Below, piece by piece: positions 42,301-52,989 of a stretch of DNA of 64,000 nt; the stretch's first letter is position 1, and the number at the start of each line of letters is the position of its first letter. The DNA lies in the NCBI GenBank assembly GCA_022559985.1, contig JAFJTR010000042.1, positions 62,001 through 126,000 of the forward strand, written 5' to 3'. The translations under genes and the position numbers were made by a program. The notes beneath the pieces are model-generated. The model did not search any database. It was given only the letters and a program-made list of their open reading frames with translations, and was not told where the DNA came from. The DNA comes from Parastagonospora avenae f. sp. tritici 18332-5 (Eukaryota > Ascomycota > Dothideomycetes > Pleosporales > Phaeosphaeriaceae).

Positions 42301-43704
42301 CGTCGTTGGCTGGAAGCTTGGTTTGGCCGTCGTCTTCGGAGCAATGATACCTATTGTGTTCTCTGGCTATCTCCGCATCCGTCTTGAGTTTAAACTGGAG
42401 GAAGACACCGGCAAACGATTTGCAAGCAGTGCTGCTCTAGCATCTGAAGCAGTTTCAGCTATTCGCACAGTATCCTCGCTTGCGCTAGAGCGACACATCA
42501 TTGACAAGTATCAACGGCGCTTACAAGGTGTTGCGCGGAAGTCGATCAAAGCTTTGGTGTGGACCATGTTTTGGTACTCACTCACTCAATCCATTTCATT
42601 CTTAGCAATGGCCTTGGGCTTCTGGTAAGTCAGCAGTCTCTTGAACTCCCATCCAAAATTGACACCTTGCAGGTATGGTGGCCAACTCATAAGCCGCGGC
42701 GAGTACACGACGACACAATTCTTCATCGTATTTATTGGCGTTATATTCTCTGGAGAGGCGGCTGCACAGTTCTTCTCCTACACCTCTAGTCTTACCAAGT
42801 CTGCTACTGCAGCGAACTACATTTTCCGGCTACGGCGCCAGCAGCCTGCTGTCCAAGAAGACTCGTCAAAACCACCATTCGAAGGTGATGATACCAAAGG
42901 GCCGGCGCACATCGAGGTCCAGAACGTTGCCTTCGCGTATGAGTCGAGGCCACATGCAAAGGTTTTGCAAGGAATCGACATGGATGTGAGACATCATCCT
43001 CAACTAAGAGTGTTCTGATTACTGATAACTACCAGGCTCGTCCCGGCCAATTCATAGCTTTAGTCGGCGCCAGCGGATGCGGAAAGTCGACCATGATTTC
43101 GCTTCTTGAACGTTTCTACGATCCAGTTTCTGGGCGTATTTCCTGCGATGGTGCCAATCTGCAAGACCTTTGTCCTAGGAAATACCGCAGAGATGTTGCG
43201 CTTGTGCAACAAGAACCCGTCTTGTACCAGGGATCGGTACGCGATAACATTGCCATGGGGATGGAAACAGATGTTACGGATGCTCAGGTCGAAGCAGCCG
43301 CAAAGCAGAGCAACATTAGCGACTTCGTCGCTTCCCTACCTGAAGGGTTCGCAACCATGTGCGGAAGCAGAGGCACGCAGCTATCTGGAGGCCAACGTCA
43401 GCGCATCGCGATTGCACGTGCTCTGATACGTGAACCGCGATTACTACTCCTGGATGAAGCGACTTCTGCGCTCGATACAGAGTCTGAAAGAGTGGTCCAA
43501 GCTGCCTTGGAACAAGCACAGAGCGGAAGAACGACGGTAGCAGTAGCTCACCGTCTTAGTACCATCAAAGGTGCTGATCTTATCATGGTTTTTGCGAGAG
43601 GGAAAATTCTTGAAATTGGCACTCACCAAGAGTTGCTGTCAAAGCGAGGTGTCTACTACGAGATGTGCTTGGGGCAAAGTCTCGATCGCAGCATACCAGC
43701 TTGA
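39374..43704 (+). CDS. Full-size MDR-type ABC transporter (ABCB)
   Basis: Eleven exons, 39374-39499, 39550-39737, 39788-39842, 39921-40516, 40564-40892, 40948-41207, 41253-41565, 41623-41871, 41919-42624, 42673-42985 and 43036-43704, give 1267 residues in the order membrane-ATPase-membrane-ATPase. ATPase 1 has Walker A GASGSGKST, signature LSGGQKQRIAIARS and Walker B TVLLLDEATSALD. ATPase 2 has GASGCGKST, LSGGQRQRIAIARA and RLLLLDEATSALD. Both Q-loops (QQEPVLF, QQEPVLY) and both H-loops (AHKLST, AHRLST) are intact, so it should be active. Such exporters at the plasma membrane expel hydrophobic drugs, secondary metabolites or peptides (Ste6 exports a-factor). The gene is divergent from the Zn2Cys6 gene, which suggests co-regulation. 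Confidence 0.95.
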
Positions 43705-44898
43705 TTCATAAAGTTAAAGTCCGATTTTTGTTGGTGTCGTATAGTCTACAGCACCTGTACATTGTTGTAATAATATCGTTGTAATAAGAATTGAGCTTGA
43801 CCATGACAACAACACATACGACTTTCATCGTAGTGTTGCATCTAAAAGGACCTCAGATTCTACATGACGTGGTTGGGCTGGATAGCGTATCTATTTGGAG
43901 ACCAAAAGAAGTATTTGTGTTATCATCTATGCGGCTGACGAAAGTGCCGTGGTCGCATTATGCATGCTAAGCTTATGTCATCGGGGACCAGTGCACGGAT
44001 TCCGGTGAACCCATATCTCCGCCTTCACCCCCGTCAAGCCTCATACTGACAGCCACCGGTGTCGCAGCCCCAAGGGACTTTTACTGTGTCATGGTAAAAC
44101 CTAGAAAATCTCTCGCTAACAATGATGCGTGCCTCGACTGGTTGCCGCTGAGTGGCGGCTACGGCATTCTAGCTCCCATTGGGTCACAACCCCAAATATC
44201 CGCGAAGTATCCATTTCTTCACTTCCTCATAAACAGGAATGGGAGATCATCCGAAGCTTGCCTTTCCGCCAAGATGCGGCTCTTATCTCCTTTGACACAG
44301 TGGTACCCGCTCATGGCCTGAAGCACGTTGTGCTGCATCATGGCTCGTCAAAACCGCCAAGGTGTCTCAGGTTTTCGTCACAGCCAACCACCAACCTGCA
44401 ACCACCACGGCACCCTTGAAAATGCAATCATAGCATTTTGCACTTCTCTAAACTGTGTCGAGTGCTTGTGTTGATCCTACGCTGTGCAACTTGGCTCATT
44501 GGCAGCCTCAGTCCATTTGACGCGGATCTCGACCGAATAGATGCAACCCCGTTTCAATGACAGCTATCAGAACACCGGATCCCCGGAGCTTAGCTGAGTC
44601 GCGACCCACATGAGCATCTTGGAGACAATACGTGCTCGAGAACAATGCCCCAGGCGACAAGCTTCCAAGGCGCCACCCGCGTTCAAAGTATTGGCATGCC
44701 CATCCTCAGTAACTTTCCTTCTCTCTGCTTTCCTGGTCGTTCACGCACCGCGAAAGTCAGGCCATACTTTCCTACTACACACCGTTGACCGGATACACTC
44801 TTTCAATTCGTAGTCCTGGTGACCTTTCTTTACATCGAGCAGTCAACACTAGGGACTACCAGTACAGACCAGAAATATTCGTAATAATACACAACAAG
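43705..44898. other. Intergenic, right flank of the accessory locus
   Basis: About 1.2 kb without a supported gene. The open frames at 44091-44419 have no recognisable features. Confidence 0.45.
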
Positions 44899-46253
44899 AT
44901 GGCCCGTTACCAACTTCGTCGGCCAGCGCCCGTGAAGATCGTTCCACGACGCAGTCGTCGACAAGCCACTGGCACAAGCAGTGCACCAGCACCCGAGGGA
45001 ACAGAATCGCCAGAAGCAGAGGAAGAGGAGGAGGAAGAAGAAGAAGATGAGGGTCTAGAAAGTCCAGACTCCCCAGAGAGTAGCCCTTCGACAGCAGGAA
45101 TGGGATCCGAGAGCGACGATTCGGAGTCGGATGACGATGAAGAGCCGGAGGGCCCAGAATCACCAGAGGCAGGAGAACAAGCAGTTTCTTCTGGCCAACC
45201 AATGTTGCCATCATTGGGCACATCTACTGGTGTTCCGGCTCCCTCTACTACGGCGGCACCCGGTGTGCCCTCAGGTGCTCGGCCTGGATTCGCCGTCAGC
45301 TTCTCGTCGCAAGGCAACATTGCTGCTGCTCCTCAAATCACAGTGTCACCTTCTATGACCACTACCACCCGGCCGGCGAACCCAGCAACTGTCGCTGCTG
45401 CTCCAACAGATAACCAAGCATCACCTCCCGCACAATCAGAGAATGCTGGCCAGAATGAAGGGCCGCAAAAATCTTCTCCGCAAGAAGAAAGGACAATGAT
45501 CACCAAGGGTGGTGCAGCGGCAGCCATCACCCTAAGCATTATAGGTAAAACTACTCCGCATATGATGATTATCACTTCCTGACCATGACAGGTGCACTCG
45601 CCATCATCGTCGCAGCAGTTGTTTTCATCAAGCGTCGCAAGCGTCGACAATACAACCGACGCGTGCCCGATGATCCCTTCTATCCAGGCAACATGGGGTC
45701 TGTCATCGCTCCAGAAACAGCGCATATTGCGAAAGACCCTCCATTCGGCGGTGGTGGATCACACCTAACACGCTCCACTGATCGAAGCGAATCACTCTTT
45801 GGGGCCGCTCCATACATCCGTCCAGAGACAGTTTCGACCGAGCGCAATCGCTCTCGCTTCCCCATGGGCCAGCCTGTACCGACACCAAACCCCTTCGCAG
45901 ACCCACCACTCAACAAGGCATACGATGTCTTGGCTGGCCGACCGCGCTCGACCACACTGACAGATCGTGGTAGCTGGGTGAAGAACCCCTTCCGCAACCC
46001 TGAAAGCGAGCGCTTCGATCCATTCGGCGAACTACAAGAAAAAGCACGCGCGGAGCGCTTGCGTTATGTCGAGGTAGCCAGGCGCGAGGCCGAGTTGGAG
46101 CGTGAAGAAGAAGCCCAGCGCCAATTCGCCATGAAGGAGAAGATGGGTCTTAGCGTACCCGAAGACGTGAAGAGGAAAGGAAGCGGCGCAACCTTCGAAG
46201 GAATCGGAGTCTTGGATAGAAGCGGCGGAACTGGCACCTACCGCTCAGTCTAG
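44899..46253 (+). CDS. Single-pass membrane protein with acidic Ser/Pro-rich N-terminal half
   Basis: Two exons, 44899-45544 and 45592-46253 (GTAAAA intron, phase 1), give 435 residues. The start at 44899 (MARYQLRRPAPVKIV) is preferred over an upstream in-frame ATG because it sits next to a cluster of Arg as in related fungal proteins. Residues 35-90 are acidic (a run of about ten Glu) and Ser/Pro-rich. Residues 95-195 are Thr/Ala/Pro-rich, as in heavily O-glycosylated stalks. One membrane segment spans the exon junction (AAAAITLSIIGALAIIVAAVVFI), followed by KRRKRRQ, so the C-terminal half should face the cytosol. It ends in a charged coiled-coil-like part (ARAERLRYVEVARREAELE). This is a sensor-like layout, but without a clear signal peptide. 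The function is unknown. Confidence 0.75.
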
Positions 46254-46439
46254 AGATGGGCCTTTAATTTGTTTTTTATTTCATTTCGTCGCGTCAGTAT
46301 ACTAGGGCAGCACATGCTTAATACTGATTCCAGGCGGCAACTGGGTTGTAAGATATTTATAAAGATGGGCACTGCATATAATTCTAGCAAATATAATCGG
46401 ATTATTGCCCTAGCCACCTCGTGCGAGTAACCAGGTCTC

Positions 46440-47646
46440 CTAGGCTTGTGCGTCGAACTTTGGGTCGCGCGCGTTTAGTGAGGAGTTGTATTCAATCTCG
46501 ACTTCCTTCTCCACGCCGTCTTCGTCGACGAGCAGAGCGTGGTTTCGGGAGATCAGATGCCACTCTTTCTCATCGTACGTTGTTGGTTCCGATGCGACGA
46601 TCGTATGCTTCCCAATCTTCTCGCCTTCTTCTAGTACCGATTCTTCATTCACGATATCCTTACTATCAGGGTGGCCCGGATACTTCGTGTTCAGCGTGCG
46701 ACCCGCGAACTCGGACCAGTACAAACTCGGCGGCTGTTGCCATGCATGGTTGCGAAAGCGAATAGCAAGAAGTTTTGTGCCATCTGTCGTGCAGAAGTTG
46801 AGAGAATTGGGTGTATTTGTTTCGCCCAATTTGTCGTGTTGCAGTTGCAATATCTGCAACACAGTCTTGCGCATGGCTGCAAACATGGCTTTGAGCGGAT
46901 ACGGTCTGTCCCAACTCTTCTTGTCGCCATGGTTTGTTAGATTCGTCACGTACAATGCCGCTGCATGTTCCGAGTCCGTAGATCCTAGGACATTACAATA
47001 CGCATCGAATGACAGGAGATCAGTGAGTTCACGACGAATAGCGGAGAAGTTCGAGATCACGCCGTTGTGCATGAACAGATGGCGACCAAAATTGAAGGGA
47101 TGCGAGTTGACTTGTGTCACGACGCTGCCACTACTGGCGCGGATGTGTGCGAATACGCATTGTGCTTCGGTGTTTTCGCACAGAGATTTGAAGTTGAAGT
47201 CATTGATTGGCGGGCATTGGGATTTGTACAGCGCTGGACGGGGACCAGTGACGTGCTTAACGTAGGAAGAGGTGGCTTCGGTGTACCCTGGCAGCGACAT
47301 GAGCATCTTTTGAACAAGCTTGAAGTAAATATTTGCAAGGTCTCATAGTACTATCCTGCAAGTGTTTGTAGATTCGGGAGCACTTCATAGCTCACGGCAA
47401 TACAAGTGATTACTGGGGTGTCATTTACTTACAAGCAATGCCCAATCCATCCATATTCAGCAACGAATTGCGCATGCGGAGAAGTTCATCCGATGTATGA
47501 TCAAGATCCTTATCCCTCCTATGAGGTAGGAGCCCGGGTAGGTAGTGCTCGGAACATTGCTTGCTGATGCTGTTTGCGGGTGTGATGAGAACGTCGGATA
47601 AGAGACATGGCTCTGTGGGAGATATGTAGGCGAACCAGCGACACAT
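46440..47646 (-). CDS. dug3: Glutamine amidotransferase Dug3, glutathione-degradation subunit
   Basis: Two exons, 47433-47646 and 46440-47287 (145-nt GTAAGT intron), give 353 residues. The N-terminal MCRWFAY puts Cys2 as the class-II amidotransferase nucleophile. Other blocks are MDGLGIAWYTE (joined across the intron), VFAHIRASSG and HPFNFGRHLFMHNGVISNF, then LGSTDSEHAAALYV. Dug3 with Dug2 forms the cytosolic complex that opens glutathione at the gamma-glutamyl bond, independently of gamma-glutamyl transpeptidase. The rather long intron could hide alternative splice forms, but the family motifs join cleanly as given. The stop lies 187 bp from that of the convergent membrane-protein gene. Confidence 0.88.
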
Positions 47647-48412
47647 GGTTGAAGTTTGAAGTTGTCGGACTTTTGGCTCAAGTTGATATTAGGGTCGCGG
47701 TCTTGGCTTCACTCGACTTAGATGTGAAGTGTCCCACGAGCGACTTATGTCTGCGATCGTCGGGCGTTCTCGATCGTATGATCGCAGTTGCAGCCTTGAA
47801 GAAAAGTGTAGTGTCGTAGGTGGTGAGCCTCAAAATACGTGTAGGTTGTTAATAGGTCGTTGAATGTCGGATGTTCCTAGTCGCGTTGTACGGTGGAGAA
47901 CACTGAACCAGTAAAGAATAGACTGAAGAGATGCGGAGAGTCAAACTTAGGCAAGAGACGGTGGTGCCACAGGTGTACAATGTCAGACAATATAACGATT
48001 GAGAGTTAGCTTTTCGAAGTTCTCGTGGACGGATGTATGGTTTGCCAAGAACGACACCGAAGAGTCGTAGAAGGTACAAAAGAGGGCGTGTCAAGCGGGC
48101 GGGGCGATTACATAATGGTGACCTCGATTCCAACGCTTTACGAAAGTGCACCGCATGGACTCAAGAGCTCGGAAGAGGCGATGTTACATTTCTATCGTTC
48201 GTTACATAACATAACCCTCTAATGCCAATGTGCCCATAACCACTTCGGAGATTCGTGTTATCGTCCCCGCCCTTGTCTCTGTCCTGACCATATCACCCAT
48301 CGAAAAGGCTACCGCGAGGCCTCAGCCCTCCCTTGCCAATGAATTTGGGCAACTGCTAAGCATCGAAAGCGCCGCCCTTGATGAACAGAGCGATCTTCTT
48401 GTGACGCAGCCT
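47647..48412. other. Intergenic upstream of dug3
   Basis: About 770 bp without a supported gene. Small frames (47849-48151) look random. Confidence 0.45.
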
Positions 48413-48936
48413 CTAGGACCCTGCAGTCGTAGCGGGCAGATTTTTGTCCAGAGAAGCTGGCGTGATGGCGACAGGGCTTTCGATGGGTGCGCCGTCTCTG
48501 GCATCGATAGCAGGTGTAGCGGTGATAGGAGGGGTGGGAACGTGACCAGTTTGGGCTTCAGTTGTGGTGGGGCAGCCTCAACCTCGTTCGCCGCCTCATC
48601 AGCTGCCATCTTCATGTCATTCTCCGCCTGCGCAACAGCCATGTGCTCCTCCAGAGCCGCGGAATCGCTCGGGTGAAGCTGTGCATGATACGATAAATAG
48701 TGCCAGCATCTAGCCTCGTAATGCCCCAGTTGACAAACAGGGCATTCTTGTCTTCAAAACTGAGTTCTTGCAGGACGCCTCTGTACTCATTGACGGTCTG
48801 ACTTCCAAAGGGCGACTTGCCATTCTCCCGATATTCTCAGTATGATTTTTGCAATATGGTCTTCACCAGAGAAGTAGGCGAAGGGGTCTTCCATGTCAGG
48901 ACATCTTGCGCGACAATCTCGCTCCTCATCGAGGGC
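48413..48936 (-). pseudogene. Frame-broken relic of an unrecognised gene
   Basis: Coding-like minus-strand pieces follow in order but in changing frames. They are: ALDEERDCRARCPDMEDPFA and on to IAKIIL (about 48936-48835); EYRENGKSPFGSQTVNEYR and on to FVNWGITRLDAGTIYRIMHS (about 48840-48670); an Ala/Glu-rich DSAALEEHMAVAQAENDMKM (about 48666-48545); and a Thr/Pro-rich tail ending at a TAG (48413). At least three frameshifts are needed. No splice sites of sensible length and phase explain them all. It is a decaying gene or a poorly sequenced one; the family is unknown. Confidence 0.4.
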
Positions 48937-49327
48937 ACTATCCTAAAGTTGGAGCAGGCGATTTAACTGGAAGCGCACTTCACGGCCTCGAACTCTGCGG
49001 GGATTGATAGGAGGTCTTCCTTTGTTCGGTAGGTATGCATACATTTCAATTACAGACATGTTCCTATGAGCTGTTGTCTAAAGAATCAATGCATGCGACA
49101 TTAATCTGACCGTATGAAGTCCACATGAGTTTCCTAATGTCCGAATCACGTACTTCCTGAATGTCTCTTTACCCAGTAAATATGAGCAGAAGTAGTGCTC
49201 TTGAACGACCGAGATATGATTCCTAAACAGCGGCATCGTCTCTTCTTGGAAAATATCTCGTTCTGGTCTCTTCGATCGCGCTAGCCTTTACAAACAGAGC
49301 TCCATTGCGTTTGCTGCACGCACGCAC

Positions 49328-49374
<47 letters not shown>

Positions 49375-49494
49375 AATATTAATCTCTGTCCTCTCGAACC
49401 TCTTTTGCTCTCCAGTTCTTGATCTACCCAAATCCTTCAACTTGTTCGGCAAGTTTCTCCCCACTCCTGGCTACAGTTCCCGAGCTCTTGAACC
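48937..49494. other. Intergenic with CA microsatellite
   Basis: About 560 bp, no gene; contains the dinucleotide repeat at 49321-49374. Confidence 0.5.
49321..49374. repeat. CA dinucleotide microsatellite
   Basis: An almost pure (CA)n tract with a few CG interruptions at its ends, about 120 bp before the next start codon. It is likely polymorphic in length. Confidence 0.95.
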
Positions 49495-49950
49495 ATGTCC
49501 AACACCAACCGAGACCCATACCCACAGTGGTGGTACACGACGCAGTACGACGCCGCAGCGAAGCTATTCGAAGAAGGTCATCACGTCAAAAGCCTTGCGG
49601 CAGCAAAGTACAACCTCAGGTAATCCACACTGCGCGATTCTCGACTCGGCGAAATTGATATTCATAGCGACATCACCCTACCTCCTTACCACGTCATCAA
49701 GAACCGCATACTAGTCGCAGGTGCTCTCGACAACTGGGAGGAGGCCGAAATCTGGATGCACACCGCAGAGCAAGCATACACGACGGCCTTTCGGCAAGCA
49801 ACGGCCAGGGAGGATGAGCGGTCTCTTGAAGCACTCGAAGACCTGCGCGACGAGCTTGATCACCTGGAGGGGTTCAGGGAGGACTTCGCTGCCACGACCG
49901 GTGTAGAAATCTACGACGGTGACGAGGATGTCGAGGATATGCACCCATGA
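49495..49950 (+). CDS. Small hypothetical cytosolic protein (135 residues)
   Basis: Two exons, 49495-49619 and 49668-49950 (48-nt GTAATC intron, phase 2). The protein starts MSNTNRDPYPQWWYTTQYD and is strongly helical: AAKLFEEGHHVKSLAAAKYN, then the pair NWEEAEIWMHTAEQAY and DERSLEALEDLRDELDHLEG. This is a TPR- or MIT-like helical hairpin pattern. It ends in an acidic tail (YDGDEDVEDMHP). No signal peptide or membrane segment. I do not recognise the family. Confidence 0.7.
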
Positions 49951-50760
49951 AGATGTCCTCTGAGGCCGGCCAGAGCGCCCACACTGCCTCCAACTACAGA
50001 CACTGGATTTGCTTCATCTCTTCCAGGCTTACACAAATCTCGCGCACATACGTCTCTATCATTTATGTGAGAGACATTCCACCGTAATCGATATCCGGTG
50101 GATGAGACTCTACTGGAATAGCATTCGGCCATATTCAAGAGTGTTACTCAGACGAAGAGAGGCAACGAAGAAACAAGAGGCAATCACGAAGAAGGAAAAG
50201 TACACTATTGTTGAAGACTTAGGATATGCACATTAGGAAGGGAAGTTTGACGACCTCATTTGCAATGCAGTGTAAATCTACACAGTACGCGGGCTCGTGA
50301 AAATATGCAGCGAATAGCAAAACGCGAGTTTGAAGTACGAGTGTGGTCATAATGATGACGGAGACGGAAGACTATCCTCGCGCCATCGTTCGAGGCCGTG
50401 ATCGAAGATGTTCCATGGCGATCTTCCGCATTAGCGACTAGACAGAACTGACCGTCTCGCTGGAACTTCCATGATCAGCAATCGGCTCAGCGGCACGCTT
50501 GCTATGCTAAAAAGCATCGTTGTGATAACCGCCTCGGTTGGGCCCAGGCGCTTCATAGCGATCGCAGTAGGCAAATGTAGCCAGCGTTTACCAGATTGTT
50601 GAGAGACAGGTGAGCACAAAAACGCCTCCATCGAGACATCGCATCTTCTTTCTGATCGTAGATGTCTTATCAGTGTTCAGCCGCATGTGCGGAGAAAGTA
50701 GGACATTATGCTGCATGGTGTCGTCCCTAGCGCGTCAAAGGGTGTGGTGGCTATGGCGAC
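49951..50760. other. Intergenic, no supported gene
   Basis: About 800 bp. The short frame at 50009-50236 is probably 3' flank. Confidence 0.4.
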
Positions 50761-51003
50761 CTAGAAGCCGGGATTATAGGGCTTAGCGATATGCGGTCCT
50801 GCTCCAGGCTCTGTGCGATACTCTGGTCTCTGAAGATTTCCGATCGCAGCGTTGAGGTCGCCTAGATTTGCGTGCCTCGTGATTTCTGAGGAGTCTGGGT
50901 CCAGAGGCTGTAACTTAAGTCGCTCGCCACGGACTTTGGCGGTGTACGTAGCCACAGACCCACAGCTAGTCGCAGAACAGTAATCGACAAGACGACGCAT
51001 CAT
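50761..51003 (-). CDS. Possible small protein (80 residues)
   Basis: A continuous frame from ATG 51003 (MMRRLVDYCSATSCGSV) to a stop at 50761. The middle is polar (GERLKLQPLDPDSSEITRHA) and the end is GAGPHIAKPYNPGF. It has no signal peptide or known motif. Composition is gene-like, but the length is short and support is only the open frame. Confidence 0.35.
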   Translation of the reverse strand: MMRRLVDYCSATSCGSVATYTAKVRGERLKLQPLDPDSSEITRHANLGDLNAAIGNLQRPEYRTEPGAGPHIAKPYNPGF

Positions 51004-52989
51004 GAACACAGAAAGGGACGAGGTGATGGAGATGGGAAGTTGAAGTCACGAGTTGAGCTGTCGCGTCAAAGCGTGATCGGCACAGCACCCAAGAAGGAAG
51101 TCATGACGGAGTCACGTTGCTGCCGACAATGGACCTGCAAAACTTCTCTCTATCGCTATATGATTGCTTCACCTCATCACCACCGCAGTGCACCCTTTTG
51201 TATCACAAATCTGCCTCGCGCCTACAATGAACACAACATCTTCACTGCAGATGCGGCATGCATCTTCGTCAGCCCCAGTATGCAGGCACTTTTCATTCTG
51301 GCGAGCCAGGGTCAACAACTGGCTGCTACGAGAGGCTGAGCAAGCCGATGCCTTCTAGAAGCACTTAGGCACAGTACCATGCACGAGTGGCCCTCATATC
51401 CACACCGGTGTATGTTTGTGGGTGCAGCTCTTTCCGCAGCTTGCTGACTGGCTTTCGAGAGGCAACCAGTACGACCTCCACGCACGTAGCACATTGGCCG
51501 CCTTACCTGAAAGCAACACAATACGCGCATGGACAAGCAAGGCAGACTTGACGGACGTTTCACATCGATCCCAGCCCAACACCACGCTGAATCGAAATGC
51601 TCCAAGCCTGAACATACTCGAGTCAATCGTAGATGTGTGTACAGTACTCTTTACGTCCTGCAAATGCAAGCAGTCTACCCACGGACCTTTGGCACAAGCA
51701 GGGCTCCCAGCTCTTGCATGCCTTGGCTCTTCGGCTTCCACGAGCGCGGCTGCGCATGCCAGACGCTCAATGCCGTCATCTGTACCGGACTCTGCTCAAC
51801 TACTGGACGCACATTGGACAAGGGACCTTCACCTCGTCGTGCCACTAGCTCAACAGAAGCTCATGCGCCATTATTCTCTTTCTTATCGAAAACGGCATTC
51901 ATGGGTCAGAACTCGCTTCGCAGCCTCAATTAGGCACGCAGCTCTCGGGACGGTATCATACGACCTCTTTCCAACAAAAGATGCGAGGGCCTTTACTCTG
52001 CTGGTGGCGCTGCGCCGCAGCCAAAAGCAAAGGCATCCTCGATCTCCAGATGCAGCCAATGAATGTGATAAATGGTTCGCTTCTGCGAGATACAAACAGC
52101 GAGAGCAGGGGTTCGCGACGACCCGCCAGCCTCCGGACACGCCTGAAAACCTGACTTTGCGGAGCGTTTCCCTCTGCATGTGCCTGGAAGAGAAATGTAT
52201 CCACTGCAAAGTAGCGGAGGTCTCCTAGCCTACAACCCGCGAGACTGGATTACGTTTCCCACGATGTCTACCATATGGGATTGTGGGTTTGCAGAGGATC
52301 TGGCCCCACGTCGCAAGGCCCGGTTCCTGATCCAGGCGCTCGTTTTCATCCAAGGTAAGCGCGCTCGAAGGCAGTCTTTAGTAACCAGGCAAGCTATCGC
52401 CCAGACTGAGTGACTAAGGCCGCCGCCGACACAACTAGCGGGACGGCGGTGCGCTGATTCGCACGCGACAGGCCAACGAGCGGGGTTGCGGGCGCAATGG
52501 TGAGGCCGGGGTTTGGTGAAAACTCTGTGCCGCTGCCGACGATCCATGCCCAGAGCCATGGGTACATTCACTACTCTTTATGCCGTTAGCCAACTCCGGC
52601 CGGCCAAGAACAGCCCTGGAAAACGGCTAACTGCTTTCGCTTACTAGTTGCATTGCACGCTCACCACCGTCGGAAGCCAACAGCAGGGCTCAGGGCTCTG
52701 CACCATGTCCCGCGTTTGCCTTCTTGTATAAAGCCTGTGCCACTCACCCCAGCATTCCGGGTTGATAAGGGCGTCCCTCCAATCTACCACTGCTCCTCCG
52801 CCCCCTCTACGTCCACTTGAACAGTGTGACTACATTTTGTAGCTCCGGCTTCCTCCCCCACGCAATTGATAGTCGATTCCTTTGCGCCACTCGACTCCCA
52901 AGCAACTTTCCTCAAGCGACACTTCCTCAAGCGACTCTCTGCCACTGCGACAACAACCGACTCCCCTTGCAACAAAACCCTCTGCGACC
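51004..52989. other. Intergenic upstream of the amino-acid permease
   Basis: About 2 kb. A 270-codon plus-strand frame (51416-52228) lacks an ATG at its start and reads like random sequence. The last 250 bp are C/T- and A-rich and probably the permease leader. Confidence 0.4.

Noticed and set aside
49321..49374. Telomere-like repeat
   Set aside because: It is a CA dinucleotide tract, not TTAGGG-type, and lies between ordinary genes.
51416..52228. 270-codon plus-strand open frame upstream of the permease
   Set aside because: Begins with TTG rather than ATG, has no motif, signal or hydrophobic pattern, and its composition looks random.
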